A DNA stretch of 64,000 nt from Pseudomonas moraviensis. GTDB taxonomy: Bacteria; Pseudomonadota; Gammaproteobacteria; Pseudomonadales; Pseudomonadaceae. Of the stretch, positions 33,688-42,099 are shown piece after piece. Numbering within the stretch: position 1 is the stretch's first letter; each line of letters opens with the position of its first letter. The DNA is taken from positions 5,998,501 through 6,062,500 of the forward strand of contig NZ_LT629788.1 of NCBI RefSeq assembly GCF_900105805.1, in the 5' to 3' direction. The notes under the pieces were generated by a model, which searched no databases, was not told the origin of the DNA, and saw only the letters and a list, made by a program, of their open reading frames with translations. The translations under genes were made by a program, and so were the position numbers.

Positions 33688-36534
33688 TTACAGGCTGGCA
33701 ATCCGCGCGTGCTGCTCGGCCAGTTTGCCCAAGGCCTGTTCAGCCTCGGCCAGTTTGGCGCGTTCCTTCTCGATGACTTCGGCCGGGGCCTTGTCAACGA
33801 AACCGGCGTTGGACAGTTTGCCGCCAACCCGCTGGACTTCGCCCTGCAGACGCAGGATTTCCTTGTCCAGGCGTGCCAGTTCGGCGCCTTTGTCGATCAG
33901 ACCGGCCATCGGCACCAGCACTTCCATCTCGCCGACCAGTGCGGTGGCGGACAGCGGTGCTTCTTCGCCAGCCTTCAGAACGGTGATCGATTCCAGACGC
34001 GCCAGCTTCTTCAGCAGCGCTTCGTTCTCGGTCAGACGGCGCTGGTCTTCAGCGCTGACGTTCTTCAGGTAGATCGGCAGTGGCTTGCCCGGGCCGATGT
34101 TCATTTCGCCACGAATGTTGCGCGTGCCGAGCATCAGGCCTTTCAGCCATTCGATATCGTCTTCGGCCGCCGGATCGATGCGCTCTTCATTGGCCACCGG
34201 CCAAGGTTGCAGCATGATGGTCTTGCCCTGAATGCCGGCCAGCGGCGCGATGCGCTGCCAGATTTCTTCAGTGATGAACGGCATGAACGGATGTGCCAGA
34301 CGCAACGCCACTTCCAGCACGCGCACCAGCGTACGGCGAGTGCCGCGCTGACGTTCGACCGGCGCGTTCTCGTCCCACAGCACGGGCTTGGAAAGCTCCA
34401 GGTACCAGTCGCAGTACTGGTTCCAGATGAACTCGTACAGCGCTTGCGCGGCGAGGTCGAAACGGAACTGATCCAGTTGACGGGTCACTTCGGCTTCGGT
34501 GCGTTGCAGTTGCGAGATGATCCAGCGATCGGCCAGCGACAGCTCGTAGGCTTCGCCGTTCTGGCCGCAGTCTTCGCCCTTGTCCAGAACGTAGCGCGCG
34601 GCGTTCCAGATCTTGTTGCAGAAGTTGCGATAGCCTTCGACGCGGCCCATGTCGAACTTGATGTCGCGACCAGTCGAGGCCAGCGAGCAGAACGTGAAGC
34701 GCAGGGCGTCGGTGCCGTAGCTTTCGATGCCGTTGGCGAACTCTTCGCGGGTCTGCTTTTCGATCTTCTTCGCCAGTTTCGGCTGCATCAGGCCCGAGGT
34801 GCGTTTCTGCACCAGCGACTCGAGGTCGATGCCATCGATGATGTCCAGCGGGTCAAGAACGTTGCCCTTGGACTTGGACATCTTCTGGCCCTGGCCGTCG
34901 CGCACCAGGCCGTGTACGTAGACAGTCTTGAACGGAACCTGCGGCGTGCCGTCTTCGTTCTTCATCAGGTGCATGGTCATCATGATCATCCGGGCAACCC
35001 AGAAGAAGATGATGTCGAAACCGGTGACCAGAACGTCGGTGGAGTGGAATTTCTTCAGGAACTCGGTCTGCTCAGGCCAGCCCAGGGTCGAGAATGTCCA
35101 AAGGCCGGAACTGAACCAGGTATCGAGTACGTCGTTGTCCTGTTGCAGCGCAACGTCCGGGCCGAGGTTGTGCTTGGCACGCACTTCGGCTTCGTCGCGG
35201 CCGACGTAGACCTTGCCGGACTCGTCGTACCAGGCCGGAATCCGGTGGCCCCACCACAGCTGACGGCTGATGCACCAGTCCTGGATGTCACGCATCCACG
35301 AGAAGTACATGTTTTCGTACTGCTTGGGCACGAACTGGATGCGCCCGTCTTCGACCGCAGCAATCGCCGGCTCGGCCAAAGGCTTGGTCGATACGTACCA
35401 CTGGTCGGTCAGCCACGGCTCGATGACCGTGCCGGAGCGGTCGCCTTTCGGCGTTTTCAGGTTGTGATCATTGACGCTCACCAGCAGGCCGGCGGCGTCG
35501 AACGCGGCGACGATCTGCTTGCGCGCTTCGAAACGCTCCAGGCCAGCGAACTCGGCCGGAATCTTGCCGTCGATGCTTTCGTTCAGCGTACCGTCGAGGT
35601 TGAACACCTGGGCTGCCGGCAGCACGTTGGCGTTCTTGTCGAAGATGTTCAGCAGCGGCAGGTTGTGGCGCTTGCCGACTTCGTAGTCATTGAAATCGTG
35701 CGCCGGAGTGATTTTCACGCAGCCGGTGCCGAATTCCGGGTCGCAGTAATCGTCGGCGATGATCGGGATACGACGGCCAACCAATGGCAGCTCGACGAAT
35801 TTGCCGATCAGGGCTTTGTAGCGTTCATCGTTCGGGTTAACCGCGACGGCGGAGTCGCCGAGCATGGTTTCCGGGCGGGTGGTGGCAACGATCAGGAAGT
35901 CATTGCCCTCAGCGGTCTTGACGCCGCCGGCCAGCGGGTATTTCAGGTTCCACAGGAAACCTTTCTCTTCGTGGTTCTCCACTTCGAGGTCGGAAATCGC
36001 CGTGTGCAGTTTGGTGTCCCAGTTGACCAGACGCTTGCCGCGGTAGATCAGGCCGTCTTCATGCAGACGCACGAATGCTTCTTTCACCGCTTCCGAGAGG
36101 CCGTCGTCCATGGTGAAGCGCTCGCGGCTCCAGTCGACGGACGAGCCGAGGCGACGGATCTGTCGGCTGATATTGCCGCCGGACTGATCTTTCCACTCCC
36201 AGACTTTCTCGAGGAATTTCTCGCGACCCAGATCGTGACGATTCTGCCCCTGGGCTTCGAGTTGGCGCTCCACCAGCATCTGCGTAGCGATACCGGCGTG
36301 GTCGGTGCCCGGTTGCCACAGGGTGTCGCGACCTTGCATGCGGCGGAAACGGATCAGGGCGTCCATGATCGCGTTGTTGAAACCGTGACCCATGTGCAGG
36401 CTGCCGGTGACGTTCGGCGGCGGGATCATGATGGTGTAGGACTCGCCCGCGCCTTGCGGGGCGAAGTAGTTCTCGGACTCCCAGGTCTTGTACCAGGAAG
36501 TTTCAATGGCGTGCGGCTGGTAGGTCTTATCCAT
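33688..36534 (-). CDS. valS: Valyl-tRNA synthetase
   Basis: Charges tRNA-Val. The 948-residue class I synthetase shows the HIGH motif as HMGH in PPPNVTGSLHMGHGFNNA and KMSKS in GQGQKMSKSKGNVLD. The editing (CP1) domain lies between them, with ATTRPETMLGDSAVAV. After the anticodon-binding region come the two C-terminal stretches of the Val-tRNA coiled coil (GEVQRVGGKLSNAGFVDKAP, EKERAKLAEAEQALGKL). The ATG at 36534 opens with MDKTYQPHAIETSWY. It is followed by its own terminator and preceded, across a REP pair, by the holC cluster on the same strand. Confidence 0.97.
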   Translation of the reverse strand: MDKTYQPHAIETSWYKTWESENYFAPQGAGESYTIMIPPPNVTGSLHMGHGFNNAIMDALIRFRRMQGRDTLWQPGTDHAGIATQMLVERQLEAQGQNRHDLGREKFLEKVWEWKDQSGGNISRQIRRLGSSVDWSRERFTMDDGLSEAVKEAFVRLHEDGLIYRGKRLVNWDTKLHTAISDLEVENHEEKGFLWNLKYPLAGGVKTAEGNDFLIVATTRPETMLGDSAVAVNPNDERYKALIGKFVELPLVGRRIPIIADDYCDPEFGTGCVKITPAHDFNDYEVGKRHNLPLLNIFDKNANVLPAAQVFNLDGTLNESIDGKIPAEFAGLERFEARKQIVAAFDAAGLLVSVNDHNLKTPKGDRSGTVIEPWLTDQWYVSTKPLAEPAIAAVEDGRIQFVPKQYENMYFSWMRDIQDWCISRQLWWGHRIPAWYDESGKVYVGRDEAEVRAKHNLGPDVALQQDNDVLDTWFSSGLWTFSTLGWPEQTEFLKKFHSTDVLVTGFDIIFFWVARMIMMTMHLMKNEDGTPQVPFKTVYVHGLVRDGQGQKMSKSKGNVLDPLDIIDGIDLESLVQKRTSGLMQPKLAKKIEKQTREEFANGIESYGTDALRFTFCSLASTGRDIKFDMGRVEGYRNFCNKIWNAARYVLDKGEDCGQNGEAYELSLADRWIISQLQRTEAEVTRQLDQFRFDLAAQALYEFIWNQYCDWYLELSKPVLWDENAPVERQRGTRRTLVRVLEVALRLAHPFMPFITEEIWQRIAPLAGIQGKTIMLQPWPVANEERIDPAAEDDIEWLKGLMLGTRNIRGEMNIGPGKPLPIYLKNVSAEDQRRLTENEALLKKLARLESITVLKAGEEAPLSATALVGEMEVLVPMAGLIDKGAELARLDKEILRLQGEVQRVGGKLSNAGFVDKAPAEVIEKERAKLAEAEQALGKLAEQHARIASL

Positions 36535-36648
36535 GCGCGGCGGGACCCTATTGGCATTTATTCAGGAAAAGCCGGGAAGTATAGCGGGGCATGGTGCCGA
36601 GGGCGAGCGGGGTGGGCCGGATGGAGATCTAAATGTGATCGCGAACTC

Positions 36649-36783
36649 TGTGGCGAGGGAGCTTGCTCCCGCTCGGCTGCGCAGCAGTCGTAAACACTGT
36701 CACGCAGGCTTCGCGGCAAAAACACTGTTGAATGGTTTTGGGGGCGCTTCGCACCCCAGCGGGAGCAAGCTCCGTCGCCACAA
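36649..36783. repeat. REP pair, family C
   Basis: CTGTGGCGAGGGAGCTTGCT and its inverse (with GCTCCGTCGCC) flank a spacer between the small holC-linked gene and valS. Confidence 0.88.
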
Positions 36784-36801
36784 AAAATACCGAAGGCGGG
36801 G

Positions 36802-37191
36802 TTATTCGTACTGGCTGAGCAGCCGCTCCATCCGCGCCTCGAGGCGGCGTTTGATTTCGGTCTCGATGTGCGGAGCGAAGTCGTCGATCACGTCTTGCAT
36901 GATCAGTTGCGCGGCCGCGCGCAGTTCGCTGTCCAGATGGAGAAGGGCGTCCGGGCCTTTATCGACCGGTGCCGCAGCCTGGGCAGCCGGGGCTGGTGCC
37001 GGGGGTGGCGCGACGGCCGCCGGCTCGTTGCCGACGGAATCGAACAGCATTGGAATCTGTTCCTGTTCGCTGTCATCGACCGTATCGGTCAAGAGCGGCG
37101 GTTGCAGGTTGTCATCGCCGAGCAACTGGCGGATCGATTCAAGATCGTCCAGCAGGTGTGCGGATTTCTGTTGCGGTTTCGGAGTGTCCAT
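36802..37191 (-). CDS. Conserved small protein of unknown function linked to holC
   Basis: A 129-residue acidic protein. The first 60 residues are polar (MDTPKPQQKSAHLLDDLESI), then a Pro/Ala-rich linker at about 58-76. A C-terminal helical part follows (ELRAAAQLIMQDVIDDFAPH, then EIKRRLEARMERLLSQYE) that could form a coiled coil. It starts 8 bases after holC. A protein of this type sits between holC and valS in other pseudomonads, so a link to DNA polymerase III or to the operon is possible, but no function is known to me. Confidence 0.8.
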   Translation of the reverse strand: MDTPKPQQKSAHLLDDLESIRQLLGDDNLQPPLLTDTVDDSEQEQIPMLFDSVGNEPAAVAPPPAPAPAAQAAAPVDKGPDALLHLDSELRAAAQLIMQDVIDDFAPHIETEIKRRLEARMERLLSQYE

Positions 37192-37199
37192 TGGAATGC

Positions 37200-37628
37200 T
37201 CAGAGTCGCTGTAAACGGTGGTCTTGCAGAGAATAGCCCTGTTCGCGATAGAAGCGGAAACTCTCCCGCGCCGCCGCTCGGATGGTCGGGTCTTCCACCA
37301 CCATCTCCGCCACGCGGGCGAACTTGCTGGCGAAGGCCGGGACTTTCAGGTCGAGGTTGACCAGAAGATCCTGATGCTCACCGCAGTCTTCCCCGAATCC
37401 CAGCACGATCAAGCCGTCCGGTTCACTGTCGGCAGGGCCGTGGGGCACGAAGCTTTCGCCCTTGAAAGCCCACAGGCGCGCATCGAGATCGTCCCGCTGG
37501 CTCGCATCGCTGCAATGCAGGTAGATGCGATGGCCCATGCGCCAGGCTTTCTCGGTGAGCTTGCAGGCAAAATCCAGGCGCGCCGAAGGATCGGCGCTCG
37601 GCAGGATGTAGAAGTCGACTTTGGTCAT
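37200..37628 (-). CDS. holC: DNA polymerase III chi subunit
   Basis: Chi links single-strand binding protein to the clamp loader through psi. The 142-residue protein starts MTKVDFYILPSADPSARLDF and shows the chi blocks KAWRMGHRIYLHCSDASQRD, LDARLWAFKGESFVPHG and VLGFGEDCGEHQDLLVNL. It follows pepA by 57 bases on the same strand, the usual order pepA-holC-(small gene)-valS. Confidence 0.95.
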   Translation of the reverse strand: MTKVDFYILPSADPSARLDFACKLTEKAWRMGHRIYLHCSDASQRDDLDARLWAFKGESFVPHGPADSEPDGLIVLGFGEDCGEHQDLLVNLDLKVPAFASKFARVAEMVVEDPTIRAAARESFRFYREQGYSLQDHRLQRL

Positions 37629-37647
37629 TGCGGTTCCAGAGCAGCGA

Positions 37648-37673
37648 GCGGCGTCGCCATGAAGCGACGCCGC
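37648..37673. promoter_or_regulatory. Hairpin between pepA and holC
   Basis: GCGGCGTCGC and GCGACGCCGC form a perfect 10-bp stem with loop CATGAA in the pepA-holC gap. No U-run follows, so it may be an mRNA-processing or partial-termination element. Confidence 0.75.
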
Positions 37674-37685
37674 CCCTCAGCAGGT

Positions 37686-39176
37686 TCAGGCTTTGGCGCG
37701 ATCCAGCAGGTACTGGGTCAGCAGTGGAACCGGACGGCCAGTGGCGCCCTTGTCCTTGCCGCCGCTGGTCCATGCGGTGCCGGCGATGTCCAGGTGCGCC
37801 CAGTTGAGGTTCTTGGTGAAGCGCGACAGGAAGCAGGCGGCGGTGATGGTGCCGGCCTTCGGCCCGCCAATGTTGGCGATGTCGGCGAACGGGCTGTCCA
37901 GTTGCTCCTGGTACTCATCGAACAGCGGCAGTTGCCAGGCGCGGTCGTCGGCGGCCTTGCCGGCGCTGAGCAACTGGTCGATCAGTTCGTCGTTGTTGCC
38001 CAGCAGGCCGGAAGTATGGGCGCCCAGGGCTACCACGCAAGCACCGGTCAAAGTGGCGATGTCGATCACCGCTTGTGGCTTGAAGCGCTCGGCGTAGGTC
38101 AGCGCATCGCACAGCACCAGACGGCCTTCGGCGTCGGTGTTGAGGATTTCCACAGTCTGGCCGCTCATGGTGGTAACGATGTCGCCCGGACGCGACGCGT
38201 TGCCGCTCGGCATGTTTTCGGCGCAGGCGAGGATGCACACCAGATTGATCGGCAGTTTCAGCTCAAGCACCGCACGCAGCGTACCGAACACAGAGGCAGC
38301 GCCGCCCATGTCGTACTTCATCTCGTCCATGCCGGCGCCCGGCTTCAGGCTGATGCCGCCGGTGTCGAAGGTGATGCCCTTGCCGACCAGCGCGTACGGC
38401 TTCTCGGATTTCTTGCCACCGTTGTATTGCATGACGATCAGGCGCGGCGGCTGGGCGCTGCCCTGGCCAACGGCATAGAACGAACCCATGCCGAGGGATT
38501 TGATCTTCTTCTCGTCGAGTACTTCGACTTTCAGATCCTTGAACTCTTTGCCGAGGTTTTTCGCCTGTTCGCCCATGAACGTCGGGTGGCAGATGTTCGG
38601 CGGCAGGTTGCCCAGATCGCGGGTGAAGGCCATGCCGTTGGCGATTGCGGTGGCGTGGTTCACGGCGCGCTGTACTTCGGCCTGTGCAGCCTTGATGGTC
38701 AGCAGGGTGATTTTCTTCAGGGCGCGCGGTTCGGCTTTCTGGCTCTTGAACTGGTCGAAGGTGTAGCCGCCGTCGACCAGGGTTTCCGCCAGCAGACGGG
38801 TCTTGCCGTAGCTGTCGCGGCCTTTGACGATGACTTCATCCAGCGCCAGCACGGCATCGCCGCCGCCCAGGCCTTTGAGGGTGTTGAGGATGCCGGCGAC
38901 GATTTTGCGGAACGGACGGTCGCCCAGTTCTTCGTCCTTGCCCACGCCGACCAGCAACACGCGCTCGGCTTTCAGGTTCGGCAGGCTGTGCAGCAACAGG
39001 CTTTGCCCGACCTTGCCGGCCAGGTCGCCACGCTTGAGCACGGTGCTGATCGCACCACCGCTCGACTCGTCGACCAGTCTGGCGGCGACACCGAGTTTGC
39101 GGCCTTCGCCGACGGCAACCACCAGGGTGGCGGTTTTCAACGTTTCTGGGCTAACGCTTTTTACAACCAGTTCCAT
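37686..39176 (-). CDS. pepA: PepA, cytosol leucyl aminopeptidase
   Basis: A two-metal M17 aminopeptidase that removes N-terminal residues from peptides; in E. coli it is also a DNA-binding regulator. The 496 residues carry the signature NTDAEGRLVL, the metal ligands in LVGKGITFDTGG and YDMGGAASVFG, and the active-site lysine in the first. The N-terminal domain (1-170) is the DNA-binding/regulatory part. The ATG at 39176 gives MELVVKSVSPETL. In pseudomonads PepA also influences alginate expression (phpA), which is of interest given the algD operon in the same window. Confidence 0.96.
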   Translation of the reverse strand: MELVVKSVSPETLKTATLVVAVGEGRKLGVAARLVDESSGGAISTVLKRGDLAGKVGQSLLLHSLPNLKAERVLLVGVGKDEELGDRPFRKIVAGILNTLKGLGGGDAVLALDEVIVKGRDSYGKTRLLAETLVDGGYTFDQFKSQKAEPRALKKITLLTIKAAQAEVQRAVNHATAIANGMAFTRDLGNLPPNICHPTFMGEQAKNLGKEFKDLKVEVLDEKKIKSLGMGSFYAVGQGSAQPPRLIVMQYNGGKKSEKPYALVGKGITFDTGGISLKPGAGMDEMKYDMGGAASVFGTLRAVLELKLPINLVCILACAENMPSGNASRPGDIVTTMSGQTVEILNTDAEGRLVLCDALTYAERFKPQAVIDIATLTGACVVALGAHTSGLLGNNDELIDQLLSAGKAADDRAWQLPLFDEYQEQLDSPFADIANIGGPKAGTITAACFLSRFTKNLNWAHLDIAGTAWTSGGKDKGATGRPVPLLTQYLLDRAKA

Positions 39177-39315
39177 GTCCGGATCCCTAATGAATGGTCA
39201 ACATGCAGGCGTTCGACGCTGTCCGCAGTCGCCTGCTTATAAATAGAAGAGACGCAGGCCAAAGCCCGCGACAAGGGCCGCAGTTTGAACCTCGCTCCCC
39301 GCGCCTGACAACCCT

Positions 39316-39583
39316 AGGGGGCGTTCTCAATTAGTTTTCACACCGCGTTGTCGCCTTAAAGCCAGCCAGGCAAGGCGCAGGCCGCTGGGAATGGTTGTTC
39401 CCTTTCCAAGGCCTGCAACGCAGACTGGCCGGCTTTAAGGCACAACCCGAAGGGCCGGGCCTGCTGTTGTGCAGGGCTGCGTTGCTCGAAGCTTATCTGG
39501 AATGACCAAGCCACGCTTCTCGCGCCTTGTCCTGCACAACAGCAGACCCGGCGCGGTGTGAAAACTAATTGAGAACGCCCCCT
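39316..39583. mobile_element. 268-bp inverted-repeat element (MITE-like) between pepA and lptF
   Basis: Perfect 32-base terminal inverted repeats at 39316-39347 and 39552-39583 begin AGGGGGCGTTCTCAATTAG and end CACACCGCG. Inside are two more hairpins. One is GCCTTAAAGCC with GGCTTTAAGGC, enclosing CGCAGGCC/GGCCTGC. The other has CCTGCTGTTGTGCAGG opposite CCTGCACAACAGCAG. There is no coding capacity. The flanks extend the symmetry: ACAACCC (39308-39314) and GGGTTGT (39584-39590) are also complementary, with one extra T on the left. Confidence 0.8.
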
Positions 39584-39750
39584 GGGTTGTACGATCAGCA
39601 AAGGATTACAGAGATGGATGAGTGTGCGCAGTGACAGGCGCACCCAATCACAGGATAATGCCGCATCTTTTTTCGACCGCTCTGCATGGCGGGCGGTCGA
39701 TGTGTTTGCTTGTTTGGCCGCCTTAGCCTGACAACCCTGGAGTGTCTGGT

Positions 39751-40872
39751 TTGATCGTCTTCCGTTATCTGTCCCGCGAAGTCCTGTTGACCCTCAGCGC
39801 CGTAAGTGCCGTGCTGCTGGTCATCATCATGAGCGGTCGCTTCATCAAATACCTGGCGCAGGCTGCGGCCGGTCAGCTCGATCCGGGCTCGCTGTTCCTG
39901 ATCATGGGCTTTCGTCTGCCGGGTTTCCTGCAACTGATTCTGCCGCTGGGCCTGTTCCTCGGGATCCTGCTGGCCTACGGTCGCCTGTACCTCGAAAGCG
40001 AAATGACCGTGCTCTCGGCCACCGGCATGAGCCAGCAGAAACTGTTTCGCATGACCCTGTTTCCGGCGACGCTGGTGGCACTGGTGGTGGCTTGGCTGAG
40101 CCTTGGCCTGGCTCCGCAGGGCGCCAACCAGTTTCAGCTGTTGCTGAACAAGCAGGACGCGCTGACCGAGTTCGATACGCTCGAACCGGGCCGCTTCCAG
40201 GCGTTGCGTGACGGTACTCGAGTGACCTATACCGAAACCCTGAGCGACGATCGAGTCAATCTCGGCAGCGTGTTCATCTCGCAGAAAAACCTTGGCGCCG
40301 ACCAGAAGGATCGCGGGATTTCCGTGCTGGTTGCCGAATCGGGCCGTCAGGAAATTCGCCCCGACGGCAATCGCTACCTGATTCTCGACAACGGTTATCG
40401 CTATGACGGCAGTCCGGGTCAGGCCGACTATCGTGCCATCCATTACGAAACCTACGGCGTGCTACTGCCCAAGCCGGATGTCAGCGAAGAAGTCACCGAT
40501 CGTGACGCGATGCCGACCTCGTCCCTGTGGGGCAGTGACGACATCCGTTCGAAAACCGAACTGCAATGGCGCATGTCCCTGCCGTTGCTGGTGTTCATCG
40601 TGACCCTGATGGCGGTGCCGCTGTCGCGGGTGAATCCGCGTCAGGGGCGTTTCCTCAAGCTGCTCCCGGCGATCCTTCTTTATATGGCTTACCTGACCAT
40701 CCTGATTGCCGCCCGCGGCGCCCTTGAAAAAGGCAAGATCCCGCCGGCCCTTGGCTTGTGGTGGGTGCACGCGATCTTCCTGGTCATCGGCCTCGGCCTG
40801 CTCTATTGGGAGCCGATGCGCCTGAAGCTGGCCAGCCGTCGCAGCGCCGCGCTGGAGGTGGCCCGTGGTTAA
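39751..40872 (+). CDS. lptF: LptF, inner-membrane subunit of the LPS exporter
   Basis: LptF and LptG form the permease that, with LptB, extracts lipopolysaccharide from the inner membrane. The 373 residues have three N-terminal helices (IVFRYLSREVLLTLSAVSAV, then LIMGFRLPGFLQLILPLGLFL), a periplasmic beta-jellyroll domain and three C-terminal helices. The cytoplasmic coupling region ESEMTVLSATGMSQQKL is standard. I chose the TTG at 39751, 8 bases after GGAG; the GTG at 39742 overlaps that ribosome site. It overlaps lptG by 8 bases. Confidence 0.95.
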   Translation: MIVFRYLSREVLLTLSAVSAVLLVIIMSGRFIKYLAQAAAGQLDPGSLFLIMGFRLPGFLQLILPLGLFLGILLAYGRLYLESEMTVLSATGMSQQKLFRMTLFPATLVALVVAWLSLGLAPQGANQFQLLLNKQDALTEFDTLEPGRFQALRDGTRVTYTETLSDDRVNLGSVFISQKNLGADQKDRGISVLVAESGRQEIRPDGNRYLILDNGYRYDGSPGQADYRAIHYETYGVLLPKPDVSEEVTDRDAMPTSSLWGSDDIRSKTELQWRMSLPLLVFIVTLMAVPLSRVNPRQGRFLKLLPAILLYMAYLTILIAARGALEKGKIPPALGLWWVHAIFLVIGLGLLYWEPMRLKLASRRSAALEVARG

Positions 40873-41926
40873 ACTCGACCGCTACATCGGCAGCAGCGTA
40901 TTCATGGCGATCATCGCCGTGCTGGCGATCATCCTCGGCCTGGCGACGCTGTTTGCCTTCATCGATGAAATGGGCGACGTCAGCGACACCTACACCTTGG
41001 TCGATGTGCTCGGTTTCGTGGTGTTGACCGCGCCGCGCCGGCTCTACGAAATGCTGCCGATGGCTGCACTGATCGGCTGCCTGATCGGTCTCGGCAGTCT
41101 GGCCAGCAGCAGTGAGCTGACCGTCATGCGTGCCGCCGGCGTGTCGATCGGCCGTATCGTCTGGGCCGTCATGAAGCCGATGCTGGTGCTGATGCTCGCC
41201 GGCGTGCTGATCGGCGAATATGTCGCCCCGGCCACCGAGAGCATGGCCCAGGCCAATCGCTCGCTGGCCCAGGGCAGCGGCGATGCGCAAAGCGCCAAAC
41301 ACGGTATGTGGCACCGTCAGGGTGAAGAATTCATCCACATCAACGCGGTGCAACCGAACGGTCTGTTGTACGGCGTGACGCGCTATCACTTCGACAAGGA
41401 GCGCCATCTGCTCAGCTCCAGCTTCGCCAAAAAGGCCGAGTTCGACGGCAACAAGTGGCAGCTCACCGACGTTGCCACCACGCTGTTCCATGAGCGCAGT
41501 ACTGAAGTCGTCAATACCCCGAGCGAGCAATGGGACGTCGCGTTGAGCCCGCAACTGCTCAGTACCGTGGTCATGGCCCCTGAATCGCTGTCGATCAGCG
41601 GTCTGTGGGGCTACATCCACTATCTGGCCGAGCAGGGCCTGAGCAATGGCCGTTACTGGCTGGCATTTTGGGTCAAGGTGTTGCAGCCGCTGGTGACTGC
41701 GGCACTGGTGCTGATGGCGATCTCGTTCATCTTCGGCCCGCTGCGTTCGGTGACCCTCGGTCAGCGGGTCTTCACCGGCGTGCTGGTGGGATTCACCTTC
41801 CGTATCGTCCAGGATCTGCTGGGCCCATCCAGTCTGGTATTCGGTTTCTCGCCGCTGTTTGCGGTGCTGGTGCCGGCCGGCGTGTGTGCGCTGGCGGGTG
41901 TCTGGCTGCTCAGGCGAGCGGGCTGA
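40865..41926 (+). CDS. lptG: LptG, inner-membrane subunit of the LPS exporter
   Basis: Partner of LptF. The 353 residues have the same fold: the first helix MVKLDRYIGSSVFMAIIAV, a coupling loop SSELTVMRAAGVSIGRIVWA, a periplasmic domain, and three final helices ending GVWLLRRAG. The GTG at 40865 lies inside the last codons of lptF, so the two are coupled. A terminator follows 35 bases after the stop, and lepA begins under its own promoter. Confidence 0.95.
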   Translation: MVKLDRYIGSSVFMAIIAVLAIILGLATLFAFIDEMGDVSDTYTLVDVLGFVVLTAPRRLYEMLPMAALIGCLIGLGSLASSSELTVMRAAGVSIGRIVWAVMKPMLVLMLAGVLIGEYVAPATESMAQANRSLAQGSGDAQSAKHGMWHRQGEEFIHINAVQPNGLLYGVTRYHFDKERHLLSSSFAKKAEFDGNKWQLTDVATTLFHERSTEVVNTPSEQWDVALSPQLLSTVVMAPESLSISGLWGYIHYLAEQGLSNGRYWLAFWVKVLQPLVTAALVLMAISFIFGPLRSVTLGQRVFTGVLVGFTFRIVQDLLGPSSLVFGFSPLFAVLVPAGVCALAGVWLLRRAG

Positions 41927-41960
41927 TGAACAAGCTTTCATTCAGCGCCTGAACCCTGAA

Positions 41961-41988
41961 AACGCCTCGGTCGCCAGACCGGGGCGTT
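41961..41988 (+). terminator. Terminator after lptG
   Basis: AACGCCTCGGTC and GACCGGGGCGTT pair at 11 of 12 positions around GCCA, followed by TTT. Confidence 0.92.
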
Positions 41989-42017
41989 TTTGCATGCGAT
42001 CCGGGTGACAGGCGAAC

Positions 42018-42047
42018 GTGACGCTTGCGCCGTGTATCAGGTACAAT
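42018..42047 (+). promoter_or_regulatory. Sigma-70-type promoter candidate for lepA
   Basis: GTGACG (42018-42023), 18 bases, then TACAAT (42042-42047), about 50 bases before the lepA start. The -10 is strong, the -35 moderate. Confidence 0.55.
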
Positions 42048-42099
42048 TCCCGGCTATTTTTCGGCGGGCCAAGCCTGCAGCCTTTTTGAGTGTTGATCC

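Noticed and set aside
33577..36693. Very long open frame on the plus strand through valS
   Set aside because: It runs antisense to valS, which has every synthetase motif; the frame has no family motif and reflects GC-rich codon bias.
39356..39643. 95-codon frame inside the MITE-like element
   Set aside because: Runs through the inverted repeats and hairpins; no start signal or family.
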